This document shows, one piece after another, positions 8,461-17,944 of a stretch of 64,000 bases of DNA (position 1 is its first letter; every line of letters starts with the position of its first letter). Both the position numbers and the translations under genes were made by a program. The DNA comes from DIGJ01 sp031553075 (GTDB lineage: Bacteria; Bacillota; Clostridia; Lachnospirales; Lachnospiraceae): positions 5,048-69,047 of the forward strand of contig JAVBLX010000071.1 in assembly GCA_031553075.1 (NCBI GenBank), given 5' to 3'. The notes under the pieces are model-generated. The model worked only from the letters and a program-made list of their open reading frames with translations. It searched no databases and was not told where the DNA came from.

Positions 8461-8490
8461 CCTCTTTATGGAATATAATCATAAAAGAGG
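8461..8490 (+). promoter_or_regulatory. Hairpin abutting the spoIIP ribosome-binding site
   Basis: CCTCTTTAT (8461-8469) pairs with ATAAAAGAGG (8481-8490), with one bulged A. The spoIIP SD (AGAGGTG) starts at the next base, so the fold could affect spoIIP translation or gpr mRNA stability. No T-run follows, so termination is unlikely. Confidence 0.45.
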
Positions 8491-8499
8491 AGAGGTGCT

Positions 8500-9699
8500 A
8501 TGGAGATTGCCAAAGGGACTAAAATTTTATTCAGCTTAATATGGACAGGTATCTTTTTGGGGGCAGCATGTTTGATTGCCAAGGGTGGAAGTAACCTGAA
8601 TGTAGATATATCCAGATATATCCAGGAAAAGCTAAGTGTTGCACTGGTACAGGAGAGTACTTTTTTCACCTATCTGGAGGAAGAACCGCTTGAAGCAAAT
8701 CCCTGTTTATATTTTGCGTTTACAGACTGGCCGTTTCTTTATGCCTTAGAGGAGGTTATGACGAAGGAAACGGTCATGGTGCAATATGAAGAAGGACATG
8801 AAAAGTTGGACTATGCGGTATTATATGGAAATACTGATTTTCCTCTTATAACTGGGGAGCCATACTATGAGGAGGCTCCCAAAAAACCCGTAGAAGAAAA
8901 TCTGGACATGATTTTAACCAGTAATAAGGAAATGATTGGTACATTAAAGAAAAATCTGGATCCAGAATATTTAATCAGAAATTTTTATGTAGTGGATAGT
9001 ACGACCTCGGCAGACACAGGGATGTTTAATGTGAAAAAAATGTTAAATACCAATTTTTCCATTAACAAAAAAGAAAACAAGCCTCAAATATATATTTATC
9101 ATACCCATGGTGGAACGGAAAGCTTTGCCGACAGCCAGACCGGGAATGTTGGGGATTCGATTATTGGAATTGGTGCTTATCTTGCCAATATACTGGAAGA
9201 AAAATATGGATATACCGTAATCCATGATACAACGGCGTATGACATCATTGATGGGAAAACAGATCGGAATAAAGCCTATAATCAGTCCCTGGCTGGGATT
9301 CAAAAGCACTTAAAGGAAAATCCAGACATCCAGGTAGTGATTGACCTTCACCGGGATGGGGTGGCAGGAAAGGAAAAGCGCCTTACCATGATTAACGGGA
9401 AAGAGACGGCTCAGATTATGCTTTTCAATGGTCTAAGCAGAAATAAGAACGGCCCAATCGAATATCTGGAAAATAAAAATCTGGCGGATAACCTGGCTTT
9501 TAGCCTGCAATTGAAGCTGAAAGCAATGGAGACATACCCCAATTTCACCACAGATAATTATTTAAAGGGATATCGGTACAATTTACACCTGGTAAAACGG
9601 AGCCTTCTGGTAGAATTGGGTAACCAGAATAACACGGTTGAGGAGGCCAAAAATGCCATGGAACCCTTTGCAGATGTGTTAAATCAGATACTTGAATGA
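8500..9699 (+). CDS. spoIIP: Stage II sporulation protein P
   Basis: SpoIIP is a membrane-anchored amidase/endopeptidase that degrades peptidoglycan with SpoIID and SpoIIM during engulfment. Seen: an N-terminal membrane anchor (residues ~9-28, ILFSLIWTGIFLGAACLIA), a variable stalk, and the catalytic domain from ~190 with IYIYHTHGGTESF (the family usually reads HTHxxES), VIDLHRDG and the C-terminal SLLVELGNQNNTVEEAKNAM, whose Glu is typical of the amidase_3-like zinc site. Its 399 residues are normal. It follows gpr by 43 bases and is probably co-transcribed. In Bacillus the gpr-spoIIP pair is also adjacent. Confidence 0.95.
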   Translation: MEIAKGTKILFSLIWTGIFLGAACLIAKGGSNLNVDISRYIQEKLSVALVQESTFFTYLEEEPLEANPCLYFAFTDWPFLYALEEVMTKETVMVQYEEGHEKLDYAVLYGNTDFPLITGEPYYEEAPKKPVEENLDMILTSNKEMIGTLKKNLDPEYLIRNFYVVDSTTSADTGMFNVKKMLNTNFSINKKENKPQIYIYHTHGGTESFADSQTGNVGDSIIGIGAYLANILEEKYGYTVIHDTTAYDIIDGKTDRNKAYNQSLAGIQKHLKENPDIQVVIDLHRDGVAGKEKRLTMINGKETAQIMLFNGLSRNKNGPIEYLENKNLADNLAFSLQLKLKAMETYPNFTTDNYLKGYRYNLHLVKRSLLVELGNQNNTVEEAKNAMEPFADVLNQILE

Positions 9700-9720
9700 G
9701 TCGGGGGAGTATGCTATACT
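9692..9720 (+). promoter_or_regulatory. Sigma-A promoter of lepA-hemW
   Basis: TTGAAT (9692-9697) and TATACT (9715-9720) have a 17-base spacer, with TG at 9712-9713 as an extended -10. The -35 overlaps the spoIIP stop. It separates the vegetative lepA-hemW unit from the sporulation genes. Confidence 0.65.
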
Positions 9721-9766
9721 GATACGGTACTTTATTAAGTAAGGTAGGAAGGAAGAACTACATAGG

Positions 9767-11572
9767 ATGGATCAAAGTAAAATTCGAAATTTTTGTATTA
9801 TAGCCCATATTGATCATGGGAAATCAACCCTTGCAGACCGGATTATTGAAAAAACAGGACTGCTTACTACACGAGAGATGCAGGCTCAGGTTTTGGATAA
9901 CATGGATCTGGAACGGGAGAGAGGAATTACCATCAAAGCCCAGACGGTTCGTACCGTTTATAAAGCGAAGGATGGAGAAGAATATATTTTTAATCTGATC
10001 GATACACCGGGACACGTAGATTTTAACTACGAGGTATCCCGTAGTCTTGCTGCCTGCGAAGGAGCAATTCTGGTGGTGGATGCTGCCCAGGGAATCGAAG
10101 CCCAGACCCTGGCCAACTGTTATCTGGCCTTGGATCACAATCTGGAAATCATGCCGGTCATTAATAAAATCGACCTTCCCAGTGCCGAGCCTGAGCGTGT
10201 AAAGAATGAAATAGAAGATATAATCGGATTAGAGGCACAGGATGCACCTTTAATTTCCGCCAAAAACGGAATCAACATAGAAGAAGTATTGGAGCAGATC
10301 ATCACCAAGATTCCAGCTCCGGAAGGAAAAAAGGAAGAGCCTTTAAAGGCATTGATTTTTGATTCTATTTATGATTCCTATAAAGGGGTTATCGTATTCT
10401 GCCGCGTTTTTGATGGAAAAATCACGAAGGGAACCCAGATGAAAATGATGGCGACCGGCGCCACTGCCGAGGTAGTGGAGGTTGGTACATTTGGTGCAGG
10501 ACAGTTCTTATCCTGTGACGAATTATCAGCCGGAATGGTTGGTTATATTACGGCCAGCTTAAAAAATGTGAAAGATACCCGGGTTGGTGACACCGTAACA
10601 GATGCTGTGAATCCCTGTAAAGAAGCCCTTCCAGGCTATAAAAAAGTAAACCCTATGGTATATTGTGGTTTATATCCAGCCGATGGGTCAAAATACGGCG
10701 ATTTAAGAGATGCATTGGAAAAGCTCCAGCTAAACGATGCTTCCCTTCAGTTTGAAGCCGAGACATCGGTGGCATTAGGATTTGGATACCGTTGTGGATT
10801 TTTAGGACTTCTTCATCTGGAAATCATCCAGGAGCGACTGGAACGGGAATACAATCTGGACCTGGTAACCACAGCACCCAGTGTTATCTACAAAGTATAT
10901 AAAACCAACGGCGAGGTCCTGGATATTACCAATCCCACTAACTTACCGGATCCTGCGGAAATTGAGCATATGGAAGAGCCTATTGTCAGTGCGGAAATTA
11001 TGGTGACCACCGAGTTTGTCGGTTCCATTATGACCTTATGCCAGGAGCGGCGAGGTGTTTATCTGGGAATGGAGTACATGGAGCAGACCCGTGCTCTTCT
11101 ACGATATAATCTTCCGCTAAATGAAATTATTTATGATTTTTTTGATGCGTTAAAATCACGTTCCAAGGGCTATGCTTCCTTCGATTATGAAATGAAGGGT
11201 TATGAGCCTGCTCCGCTGGTAAAACTGGATATACTCATCAATAAAGAAGAAGTAGATGCCCTCTCCTTCATCGTACATGCCGACACCGCTTATGAGCGGG
11301 GCAGAAAGATGTGTGAGAAGCTGAAAGACGAGATACCACGTCATTTATTTGAAATCCCTATCCAGGCAGCCATTGGCAGCAAGGTAATTGCCAGAGAGAC
11401 CGTAAAAGCTATGCGGAAAGATGTATTGGCAAAATGTTATGGCGGTGATATTTCCCGTAAGAGAAAATTATTGGAGAAGCAAAAAGAAGGTAAGAAGCGA
11501 ATGCGCCAGATTGGCAATGTAGAAATACCACAACAAGCCTTTATGAGCGTACTCAAATTGGATGATGAATAA
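9767..11572 (+). CDS. lepA: Elongation factor 4 (LepA)
   Basis: A translational GTPase of the ribosome (EF-4), 601 residues. G-motifs: AHIDHGKST (residues 13-21), RGITIKAQ, DTPGHVDF (78-85) and NKID (~132). Domain II, an EF-G-like domain III/V and the LepA-specific C-terminal domain (RKLLEKQKEGKKRMRQ near 570) all follow, so it is full length. GGAAGGAAG precedes the ATG. The stop overlaps the hemW start by one base (TAATG), giving translational coupling. Confidence 0.97.
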   Translation: MDQSKIRNFCIIAHIDHGKSTLADRIIEKTGLLTTREMQAQVLDNMDLERERGITIKAQTVRTVYKAKDGEEYIFNLIDTPGHVDFNYEVSRSLAACEGAILVVDAAQGIEAQTLANCYLALDHNLEIMPVINKIDLPSAEPERVKNEIEDIIGLEAQDAPLISAKNGINIEEVLEQIITKIPAPEGKKEEPLKALIFDSIYDSYKGVIVFCRVFDGKITKGTQMKMMATGATAEVVEVGTFGAGQFLSCDELSAGMVGYITASLKNVKDTRVGDTVTDAVNPCKEALPGYKKVNPMVYCGLYPADGSKYGDLRDALEKLQLNDASLQFEAETSVALGFGYRCGFLGLLHLEIIQERLEREYNLDLVTTAPSVIYKVYKTNGEVLDITNPTNLPDPAEIEHMEEPIVSAEIMVTTEFVGSIMTLCQERRGVYLGMEYMEQTRALLRYNLPLNEIIYDFFDALKSRSKGYASFDYEMKGYEPAPLVKLDILINKEEVDALSFIVHADTAYERGRKMCEKLKDEIPRHLFEIPIQAAIGSKVIARETVKAMRKDVLAKCYGGDISRKRKLLEKQKEGKKRMRQIGNVEIPQQAFMSVLKLDDE

Positions 11573-12750
11573 TGAAAGCAAAAAAAGATCTTGAACTTTA
11601 TATCCATATTCCCTTTTGTCAGAAGAAATGTGATTACTGTGACTTTATTTCCGGTCCTTCCACCCGGGAACAGCGGCAGCATTACTATGAGAGTCTGAAA
11701 AGGGAGCTATACTGCTACCAGGACAATCCCCGATATCCCATTGAGGATTACCAGGTGAAAACCATTTTCTTTGGTGGCGGAACACCCACCATAATGGAGG
11801 AAGACCACATAGCAGGAATTATGGAGACCATCTTCAAGGTCTTTTCCTGTGGACAAAAAGAGGAAATGGAAATTACCATAGAAGCCAATCCCGGTACCCT
11901 GAGCTTAAAAAAGCTGAAAACCTATCAAAAAGCCGGAATCAATCGCCTGAGTATTGGTCTTCAGTCAGCAGACAATAAAGAACTAAAGGCCCTTGGTCGA
12001 ATCCACACATGGGAAACCTTTGTGGAAAATTATTATCTTGCCAGACAATGTGGTTTTCATAATATTAACATAGACCTTATGTCAGCCCTCCCCGGTCAAA
12101 CCCTGGATTCCTGGAAAAATACGCTCCAAGCCGTTATCAACCTGGAGCCAGAACACATATCCGCATATAGTCTCATCCTGGAAGAAGGCACACCATTTTT
12201 TAAACGCTATGAACATACCCCTGAACTTCTCCCAGATGAAGACACCGAACGTGCAATCTATTACGAAACAAAGCAACTCCTTACCCTAAACCACTACACC
12301 CACTACGAAATCTCCAATTATGCCCGACCTGGCTATGAATGCCAGCACAATATAGGCTACTGGGAATGCCGGGACTACTTGGGAATTGGAATCAGTGCTG
12401 CATCCTTGTTTGAAAACCGACGCTTTAACAATCATTCGGATTTGAATCAATACTTAAATCAGTATTTAAACGCAGAAGAATATCTGGAAAAACTCAGAGA
12501 GAATGACGTTGACCGGACTAGAGAAGAGGCTATGGAAGAATTTATGTTTCTGGGATTACGAAAAATCAAGGGTATTCAAAAAAAGGACTTTGAAGACCAG
12601 TTCCATCAATCTCTGCAGGAAATTTACGGTCCTATTATGGATAAGCTAATACAAAAAGAGCTGATCTATGAAACGGAAGAAAGTCTTTACTTGACCCAGC
12701 TTGGAATCGACGTAAGCAACTATGTTCTGTCTGAATTTTTGATGGCTTAA
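11572..12750 (+). CDS. hemW: Radical SAM heme chaperone HemW
   Basis: Radical SAM protein of the HemW (formerly oxygen-independent coproporphyrinogen oxidase-like) family. The cluster motif is CQKKCDYC (residues 15-22, CxxxCxxC), with FFGGGTPT as the SAM glycine motif and HNIGYW (around residue 262), the HNxxYW signature that separates HemW from true HemN. A C-terminal winged-helix-like region follows (residues 310-392). It likely hands heme to target proteins. It overlaps lepA by one base, an arrangement common in Firmicutes. Confidence 0.93.
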   Translation: MKAKKDLELYIHIPFCQKKCDYCDFISGPSTREQRQHYYESLKRELYCYQDNPRYPIEDYQVKTIFFGGGTPTIMEEDHIAGIMETIFKVFSCGQKEEMEITIEANPGTLSLKKLKTYQKAGINRLSIGLQSADNKELKALGRIHTWETFVENYYLARQCGFHNINIDLMSALPGQTLDSWKNTLQAVINLEPEHISAYSLILEEGTPFFKRYEHTPELLPDEDTERAIYYETKQLLTLNHYTHYEISNYARPGYECQHNIGYWECRDYLGIGISAASLFENRRFNNHSDLNQYLNQYLNAEEYLEKLRENDVDRTREEAMEEFMFLGLRKIKGIQKKDFEDQFHQSLQEIYGPIMDKLIQKELIYETEESLYLTQLGIDVSNYVLSEFLMA

Positions 12751-12828
12751 TATATTTCAACCAACTTGATTTGTCCGCCTGCCAAAGTGGGCGATAACCT
12801 TATACTTATATATTAGGAGGAGTAAAGA

Positions 12829-13614
12829 ATGAAACGAAAGATTATTTTTTTTGACATTGATGGAACCATTATGGAAGAATCCGCTCAAAAGATTTTGCAA
12901 AGTACCATTTCTGCCATTCAAAAAGCCAGAGAAAATGGGCATTACGCAGTAATCAATACAGGCAGGACCGGATTACTGGTAGGACCAGAGTTGAGAGAAA
13001 AAATTGGTTTTGACGGTTACCTCTTTGGTTGTGGAACCTCCGTAAAATTTGCTGGAAAAGATTTAATGCATCAAACCCTGCCTCACGATACTGCCGTAAA
13101 AATCGTATCCAGTCTCCGCCAATGCAAAATAGACGGTGTCCTGGAAGGAGAAGAAAATCTGTACATTGAAACCGATGAAAAAATACATAGTGAATCCTTC
13201 CGTCAATTTGCAGCCAACTTTTCCGAAATCCGAAAAACCTGGGATGAACCCCTCTTTAAGATGGATAAAATGTTTCTCTTCACAAGTACAGGGAGTGATA
13301 TGGAAGCCTTTCAAAAAGAATTCCACCATCAGTTTGAATTTATCGACCGGGAAAAAGGATTTTGGGAAGTAATCCCCAACGGATATTCCAAGGCCAGCGG
13401 GATACAATATTTAATTGATTATTTGGGAATGTCGATTGAAGATACCGTAGCCATTGGAGACAGCAATAATGATCTTTCGATGCTTTCTTATGCAGGGACT
13501 AGTATTGCTATGGGAAATGCAAATGAGGAGATTCAGGGGATTGTGGATTATGTTACCACCAGGGTGGAAGAAGATGGGATATATAATGCACTTAGGTGGC
13601 TGGAAGTGATATAA
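12829..13614 (+). CDS. Cof-type HAD-IIB phosphatase
   Basis: HAD-superfamily hydrolase, 261 residues. Motif I FFDIDGTI (residues 6-13) carries the nucleophile Asp. The cap is of the C2B type. Motif IV is AIGDSNNDLSML (~205-216), and YSKASGIQYL carries the motif III Lys. Such enzymes dephosphorylate sugar phosphates, FMN or similar small metabolites; the substrate cannot be read. RBS AGGAGGAG is 8 bases before the ATG. It stands alone, 78 bases after hemW and convergent with the chemoreceptor gene. Confidence 0.88.
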   Translation: MKRKIIFFDIDGTIMEESAQKILQSTISAIQKARENGHYAVINTGRTGLLVGPELREKIGFDGYLFGCGTSVKFAGKDLMHQTLPHDTAVKIVSSLRQCKIDGVLEGEENLYIETDEKIHSESFRQFAANFSEIRKTWDEPLFKMDKMFLFTSTGSDMEAFQKEFHHQFEFIDREKGFWEVIPNGYSKASGIQYLIDYLGMSIEDTVAIGDSNNDLSMLSYAGTSIAMGNANEEIQGIVDYVTTRVEEDGIYNALRWLEVI

Positions 13615-13667
13615 ATATTGGAAGATGGATTGTCTGAATTTCATGTTAAGCTCCCATCAGCATGTAT

Positions 13668-13699
13668 AAAGGGACTGTAAACAGCCCCTTTGATTTTGG
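13668..13699 (+). terminator. Terminator between HAD gene and chemoreceptor gene
   Basis: AAAGGGACTG (13668-13677) pairs with CAGCCCCTTT (13682-13691) with one mismatch and a TAAA loop, followed by a T-rich stretch. It lies between two convergent genes and may act in both directions. Confidence 0.6.
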
Positions 13700-15739
13700 T
13701 TATTTTTTGTATTTGAAATTTGAGACCAAATCCTTGAGTAATATGGACTGGCTGTGCAGCTCTTCCGTTGCTGCGGCACTTTCCTCAGCAGTAGCGGAGT
13801 TGGTTTGTACTACCTCGGCAATCTGATCGATACCGGCGGATACTTGAATAGCGGCATCGGCCTGTTCCTTGGAAGCGGCAGAGATATTCTCGATGGAATG
13901 AACTACTTCTGCGGCATTGGCAACCATGGAGTTCAGTGCAGCGGCGGCTTCATCAGCCAGGTGGGTTCCTTCGTTTACTGCATGAATGGTATTCTGGATT
14001 AGTATGGTAGTATCCTTTGCAGCCTGGGCACTTTGGTCTGCCAAGCTTCGTACTTCATCTGCAACAACGGCGAATCCTTTTCCGGCTTCTCCAGCTCTGG
14101 CGGCTTCAATGGCAGCGTTGAGAGAGAGAAGATTGGTCTGGGAAGCGATACCCTCGATGGTTTTGATAATGTTGGCAATTTCGTTGGATGCTGTTTTTAC
14201 TTTTTCCATAGAACTGGTTAACTGGTTCATTTTTTCGCTGCTTTCTAACATATCTGAGTTCGTCTGGTTGACTAACTTGCGGGCAGTATTAGCATTATCG
14301 GCGGTCTGACCGATTTTTTCAGAGATATCGGAGATAGTAGCGGTAAGTTCTTCAATGGCACTTGCCTGGTCTGTTGCACCTTCTGCCAGGGATTGGGAAG
14401 CACTGGAAATATCTTCTGCACCTCTTTGTACATGATCAGCATTGAGATCAATTTGCTTCATTGCATCCGAAAGAGATTGGAATACTTTTCGGAAGGATGC
14501 ATCAATGGTTGAAAAATCCCCATCAAAGTCTTTTTCTATTTCTACACACAGGTTGCCGGAAGCAAGCTCGGCTACGTGTTTATCGATTTCGCTCACAATA
14601 TCTTTTAGGGTATTGATGGTGCTTCCTAAGGAATTAAGTAATAATGCAGTTTCGTCGTTGGCGGTAGCAACTGGTACTGGTGCAGATAAATCTCCCTTTG
14701 CCAGTAATTCCAGACGATCAACACATTCTTTAATTGGTGCGGTAAATTTCTTGCCTGTTTTTCTTCCTACATTAACACCTACCAGGATAAAGGCCGCCAC
14801 CAGTATAATCATAACTGCAATGGAAAGATAAAGGGCAGTTAAAAACTCACTCTGTACTGCGACAACGGCAAGACTCCACCCTATCGTGTTTTCAATTGGA
14901 GCATAAGAAATAAGGCATGAAATACCGTTATATTTGGCGGAAGTTGTTGCTGTCTCCCCGGCAATCATCTGGGTCTCTATTTTGGCAAGCGCTTTATATT
15001 TGGAATCAGTTTTGGCAGCTTCAATGTGGTTTTCACCAAATTTTTGCCCGGTGGGATCTGCAATAACGAGTCCCTTGCTGTTTAACATAAAACTGGTACC
15101 TCTAGTGCCTACATCAATGCTTGCGATCACTTCATTCAGAAAGTCGGTTCCGGGTACGTAATAAACAACTCCTACGGGTTTCGTATGAGGTATGCCATTT
15201 TCCCAAAGGGGAGCGGAAACAATGACAGAAATAGTACCCTTATCATCTATAACGTTGGGATCTGATACAAAGGTCTCTCCCTGAATAGCCTTTTGATAAA
15301 AAAGAGTAGTGGAACAATCCCTGCCATTAAAGATACTTTTTCCTGACGCATCCAAAATGCCGCCGGAGATAAATTCATGGTCATTCACACGTTGGTTGAT
15401 GATATCCTGTTTGGCCTCTAATTCAATTTCCGGGTTGGCTAAACGTGCAATACTTCCGGTTTCATAAGCAATGGCAGTGAATTCTTTCAGTTCAGCGGAA
15501 ACACGGCTGGCACCAATGGTTGATACTTCTTCCAGTGAACTTTTTAAAGCGCCAAGCGTGGAAAGGTTGGTCAATACAATGCTTACAAGCCCCAATGTAA
15601 GACATGCAATCATAACTATAATCAATAAAGTTGAAGATATTTTTTTCTCTAAGCTAACAAAATTATTTTGATGATATGTTGTAGCTGTGTTTTTTTTGCC
15701 AATCCCGTTGGGGGAATTAGTTTTTCCTTTGTCTTTCAT
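13700..15739 (-). CDS. Methyl-accepting chemotaxis protein (dCache-HAMP-MA)
   Basis: Transmembrane chemoreceptor, 679 residues. A short basic cytoplasmic start, TM1 around residues 35-57, an extracellular double-Cache ligand domain (~60-290, with FNGRDCSTTLFYQKA), TM2 around 300-320, a HAMP region and a second HAMP-like segment (to ~430), then the signalling domain, with the conserved tip block (IASQTNLLSLNAAIEAARAG, then EAGKGFAVVADEVRSLA) near residue 560. It relays ligand binding to CheA/CheW. The ligand is unknown; dCache domains often bind amino acids or related molecules. It ends in FKYKK, with no CheR tether pentapeptide. RBS GAGGAGG lies upstream on the minus strand. Confidence 0.93.
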   Translation of the reverse strand: MKDKGKTNSPNGIGKKNTATTYHQNNFVSLEKKISSTLLIIVMIACLTLGLVSIVLTNLSTLGALKSSLEEVSTIGASRVSAELKEFTAIAYETGSIARLANPEIELEAKQDIINQRVNDHEFISGGILDASGKSIFNGRDCSTTLFYQKAIQGETFVSDPNVIDDKGTISVIVSAPLWENGIPHTKPVGVVYYVPGTDFLNEVIASIDVGTRGTSFMLNSKGLVIADPTGQKFGENHIEAAKTDSKYKALAKIETQMIAGETATTSAKYNGISCLISYAPIENTIGWSLAVVAVQSEFLTALYLSIAVMIILVAAFILVGVNVGRKTGKKFTAPIKECVDRLELLAKGDLSAPVPVATANDETALLLNSLGSTINTLKDIVSEIDKHVAELASGNLCVEIEKDFDGDFSTIDASFRKVFQSLSDAMKQIDLNADHVQRGAEDISSASQSLAEGATDQASAIEELTATISDISEKIGQTADNANTARKLVNQTNSDMLESSEKMNQLTSSMEKVKTASNEIANIIKTIEGIASQTNLLSLNAAIEAARAGEAGKGFAVVADEVRSLADQSAQAAKDTTILIQNTIHAVNEGTHLADEAAAALNSMVANAAEVVHSIENISAASKEQADAAIQVSAGIDQIAEVVQTNSATAEESAAATEELHSQSILLKDLVSNFKYKK

Positions 15740-15795
15740 AAATGGTCCTCCTCAATTGTGTGAAAAAATCATCATCTTTGAACTATACACTACAA

Positions 15796-15824
15796 ATTAT
15801 AATACAAATTTAAAAAAAGAACAA
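15796..15824 (-). promoter_or_regulatory. Sigma-A promoter of the chemoreceptor gene
   Basis: On the minus strand TTGTTC (15824-15819) and TATAAT (15801-15796) are 17 bases apart, about 57 bases upstream of the start. No sigma-28 (flagellar type) motif was noticed. The rest of 15740-16056 is AT-rich and I see nothing else in it. Confidence 0.6.
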
Positions 15825-16056
15825 TAAATTATTAAAGTAGTACCAGCATTTTTTTAAGCTAAAAAAATTGCTTTAATAGTTTAAATCCAAAAATTGGAAA
15901 TACATAATCTGCCAGATTACCATTTTCTATTTCCTTTGTTTTGATTTTTAAAAAAAGAAGAGTAATATTGTGGTATGAATATGGTTTAAATATATATGAG
16001 GATAAGATTGAAACATAAATCAAATATAAATAGAAAATAAAATTTAGAAAAGACTC

Positions 16057-16085
16057 TTGACAAAGAAATGTAAGAGTGGTATTTT
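16057..16085 (+). promoter_or_regulatory. Sigma-A promoter of the hrcA heat-shock operon
   Basis: TTGACA (16057-16062), 17-base spacer, TATTTT (16080-16085). The CIRCE operator begins 13 bases after the -10, so HrcA bound there would block transcription. Confidence 0.75.
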
Positions 16086-16098
16086 ATGTCTAAAGATG

Positions 16099-16125
16099 TT
16101 AGCACTCCAACTCAACGAGTGCTAA
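16099..16125 (+). promoter_or_regulatory. CIRCE operator (HrcA binding site)
   Basis: Perfect inverted repeat TTAGCACTC (16099-16107), 9-base spacer, GAGTGCTAA (16117-16125): the canonical CIRCE arrangement. It is the only full CIRCE seen in the window. The alternative HSP70 operon at 1.7-6.2 kb has none. Confidence 0.97.
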
Positions 16126-16148
16126 TAACTCAAAAAGGAGGGAAGCAG

Positions 16149-17177
16149 ATGGATTTAGATGAACGCAAGGTAAAGATACTGCAAGCGGTCATTCGAAATT
16201 ATTTAGAAACCGGAGAACCGGTAGGTTCCAGAACCATATCAAAGTATACGGATCTTAATTTAAGCTCTGCGACCATCCGAAATGAAATGTCTGACTTAGA
16301 AGAATTGGGATATATCATACAACCTCATACTTCAGCGGGAAGAATTCCAACTGACAAGGGTTATCGTCTATATGTAGATAATATGATGGAAGATAAGATT
16401 CATGAAATCGAAGACATGAAAGAAGAGCTGGAAAAGAAGGCCGACAAAATAGAACTTCTGCTCCAGCATGTTGCGAAACTCCTGGCGGTGAATACCAACT
16501 ATACCTCCATGGTTTCCAAACCACAATACAAGCATAAAAAAGTAAAATTCATTCAGTTATCGGAAGTAGAAGTAGACCAGATGCTGACTGTCATTGTAAT
16601 TGAAGGAAACATTGTCAAGAATAAGATGATTAAAGTAACCAATCCTCTTAATAAAGAAATAGTATTAAAGCTTAACATTGTTTTGAATACGTTCTTACAG
16701 GGACTGGACTTGACTGAGATTAATATGGCTCTGATACAGAAAATGAAGGAACAGGCCGGCGAATACAATGATGTGGTTGGACTGATTCTGGATGCCATAG
16801 CAGAAGCGATTCAGGAAGAAGATGATTTAGAAATCTATACCAGCGGAGCAACCAATATCCTCAAGTACCCTGAACTGAGTGATGCGCAAAAGGCCAGTGA
16901 ACTCCTTTATACCTTTGAAGAAAAGGAACAGCTGACCCGGCTTATCAAGGATACCAATTCCGAAGCAGAAAACCATGGGATTCAGGTTTACATCGGAGAC
17001 GAGGCTCCTCTTCAGGTAATGAAGGACTGTTCCGTAGTAACCGCTACCTATGAAATAGAAGAAGGCGTTTACGGGAAGATCGGTATTATCGGACCGAAGC
17101 GCATGGACTACGAAAAAGTAGTTGGGACGCTACAAACACTGATGGTCCAATTGGATGATATTTTTAAAAAGAAATAA
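16149..17177 (+). CDS. hrcA: Heat-inducible transcription repressor HrcA
   Basis: Represses class I heat-shock genes by binding CIRCE; its activity depends on GroEL. Seen: the N-terminal winged helix (VKILQAVIRNYLETGEPVGS, residues 8-27, then SSATIRNEMSDLEELGYI), the PHTSAGRIPTDKGYR block, and the GAF-like and dimerisation regions to residue 342. I chose ATG 16149 because a perfect AAGGAGG lies 7 bases upstream. The frame stays open to 16086, but that extension would run through the CIRCE sequence. First gene of hrcA-grpE-dnaK. Confidence 0.96.
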   Translation: MDLDERKVKILQAVIRNYLETGEPVGSRTISKYTDLNLSSATIRNEMSDLEELGYIIQPHTSAGRIPTDKGYRLYVDNMMEDKIHEIEDMKEELEKKADKIELLLQHVAKLLAVNTNYTSMVSKPQYKHKKVKFIQLSEVEVDQMLTVIVIEGNIVKNKMIKVTNPLNKEIVLKLNIVLNTFLQGLDLTEINMALIQKMKEQAGEYNDVVGLILDAIAEAIQEEDDLEIYTSGATNILKYPELSDAQKASELLYTFEEKEQLTRLIKDTNSEAENHGIQVYIGDEAPLQVMKDCSVVTATYEIEEGVYGKIGIIGPKRMDYEKVVGTLQTLMVQLDDIFKKK

Positions 17178-17236
17178 TTGCATTGTGAACGATTTTTTCG
17201 CTGCAATGGAAAACATAAGAAAGGCAGGTACCAAAC

Positions 17237-17902
17237 GTGCAGGAAAAGGAAATGAAGGAAACCATACTGGATGATGTTTCTGCAAATAAAACAGAGAAAG
17301 AATTAAACAACCGGACACAGGCAGATGCTGTGAACGAAGCGGAAGAGACCCAGGAGGCGTGCACATCAGCAGATTCCTGTGGAGAAGAAGCAGTTGAAGA
17401 TGCTTCCGAGGAAGAAAAAGCAGAAAAGAAAGACAAAAAGTTATTTGGCAAGAAAGAAAAGAAAGACAAAAAAGACGAGAAAATCGATGAGTTAAATGAC
17501 AAACTCATGAGAACTATGGCCGAGTTTGACAATTTCCGCAAACGTACGGATAAGGAAAAGACCCAGATGTTTGAAATTGGTGCCAAGGATATCGTGGAAA
17601 AGATTTTGCCAGTTATTGATAACTTTGAAAGAGGTCTGGCAACCGTACCGGAGGACAGCAAGGATTCCGCATTTACTCAGGGGATTGAACAGATTTACAA
17701 GCAGCTTCTCACCGCATTAGGCGAAGCAGGCGTAAAGCCGATTGATGCAGTAGGCAAGGAATTTGATCCAAACTTCCACAATGCCGTGATGCACGATGAA
17801 GATGAAAACTATGGTGAGAACATTGTTTCCGAAGAGCTCTTAAAGGGCTATATGTACAGGGAAACCGTAGTAAGACACAGCATGGTTAAAGTAGTAAACT
17901 AG
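17237..17902 (+). CDS. grpE: Nucleotide exchange factor GrpE
   Basis: Standard GrpE for DnaK, 221 residues: acidic/basic low-complexity N-terminus (runs of KK-E-D near residues 55-80), a long dimerising helix (LNDKLMRTMAEFDNFRKRTD from ~84), and the beta domain with VGKEFDPNFHNAVMHDEDEN and VLR-like VVRHSMVKVVN at the end. GTG start with AAAGGCAGG upstream; ATG 17252 is an alternative, but its AGGAAAAGG is too close. A 13-bp palindrome (TAGCACAGTGCTA, 17900-17912) overlaps the stop and looks like a CIRCE half-site pair without spacer, probably without function. Confidence 0.96.
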   Translation: MQEKEMKETILDDVSANKTEKELNNRTQADAVNEAEETQEACTSADSCGEEAVEDASEEEKAEKKDKKLFGKKEKKDKKDEKIDELNDKLMRTMAEFDNFRKRTDKEKTQMFEIGAKDIVEKILPVIDNFERGLATVPEDSKDSAFTQGIEQIYKQLLTALGEAGVKPIDAVGKEFDPNFHNAVMHDEDENYGENIVSEELLKGYMYRETVVRHSMVKVVN

Positions 17903-17944
17903 CACAGTGCTAACTGGTGTAAATTGATACGGCGAAAAATGCAT

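Noticed and set aside
13754..14309. Plus-strand ORFs opposite the chemoreceptor gene
   Set aside because: Shadows of the strongly biased signalling domain; no SD.
16086..16148. N-terminal extension of HrcA
   Set aside because: It would translate the CIRCE operator; AAGGAGG with ATG 16149 is the family start.
17900..17912. TAGCACAGTGCTA as a second CIRCE
   Set aside because: The 9-base spacer between half-sites is missing and the site overlaps the grpE stop; HrcA binding is unlikely.
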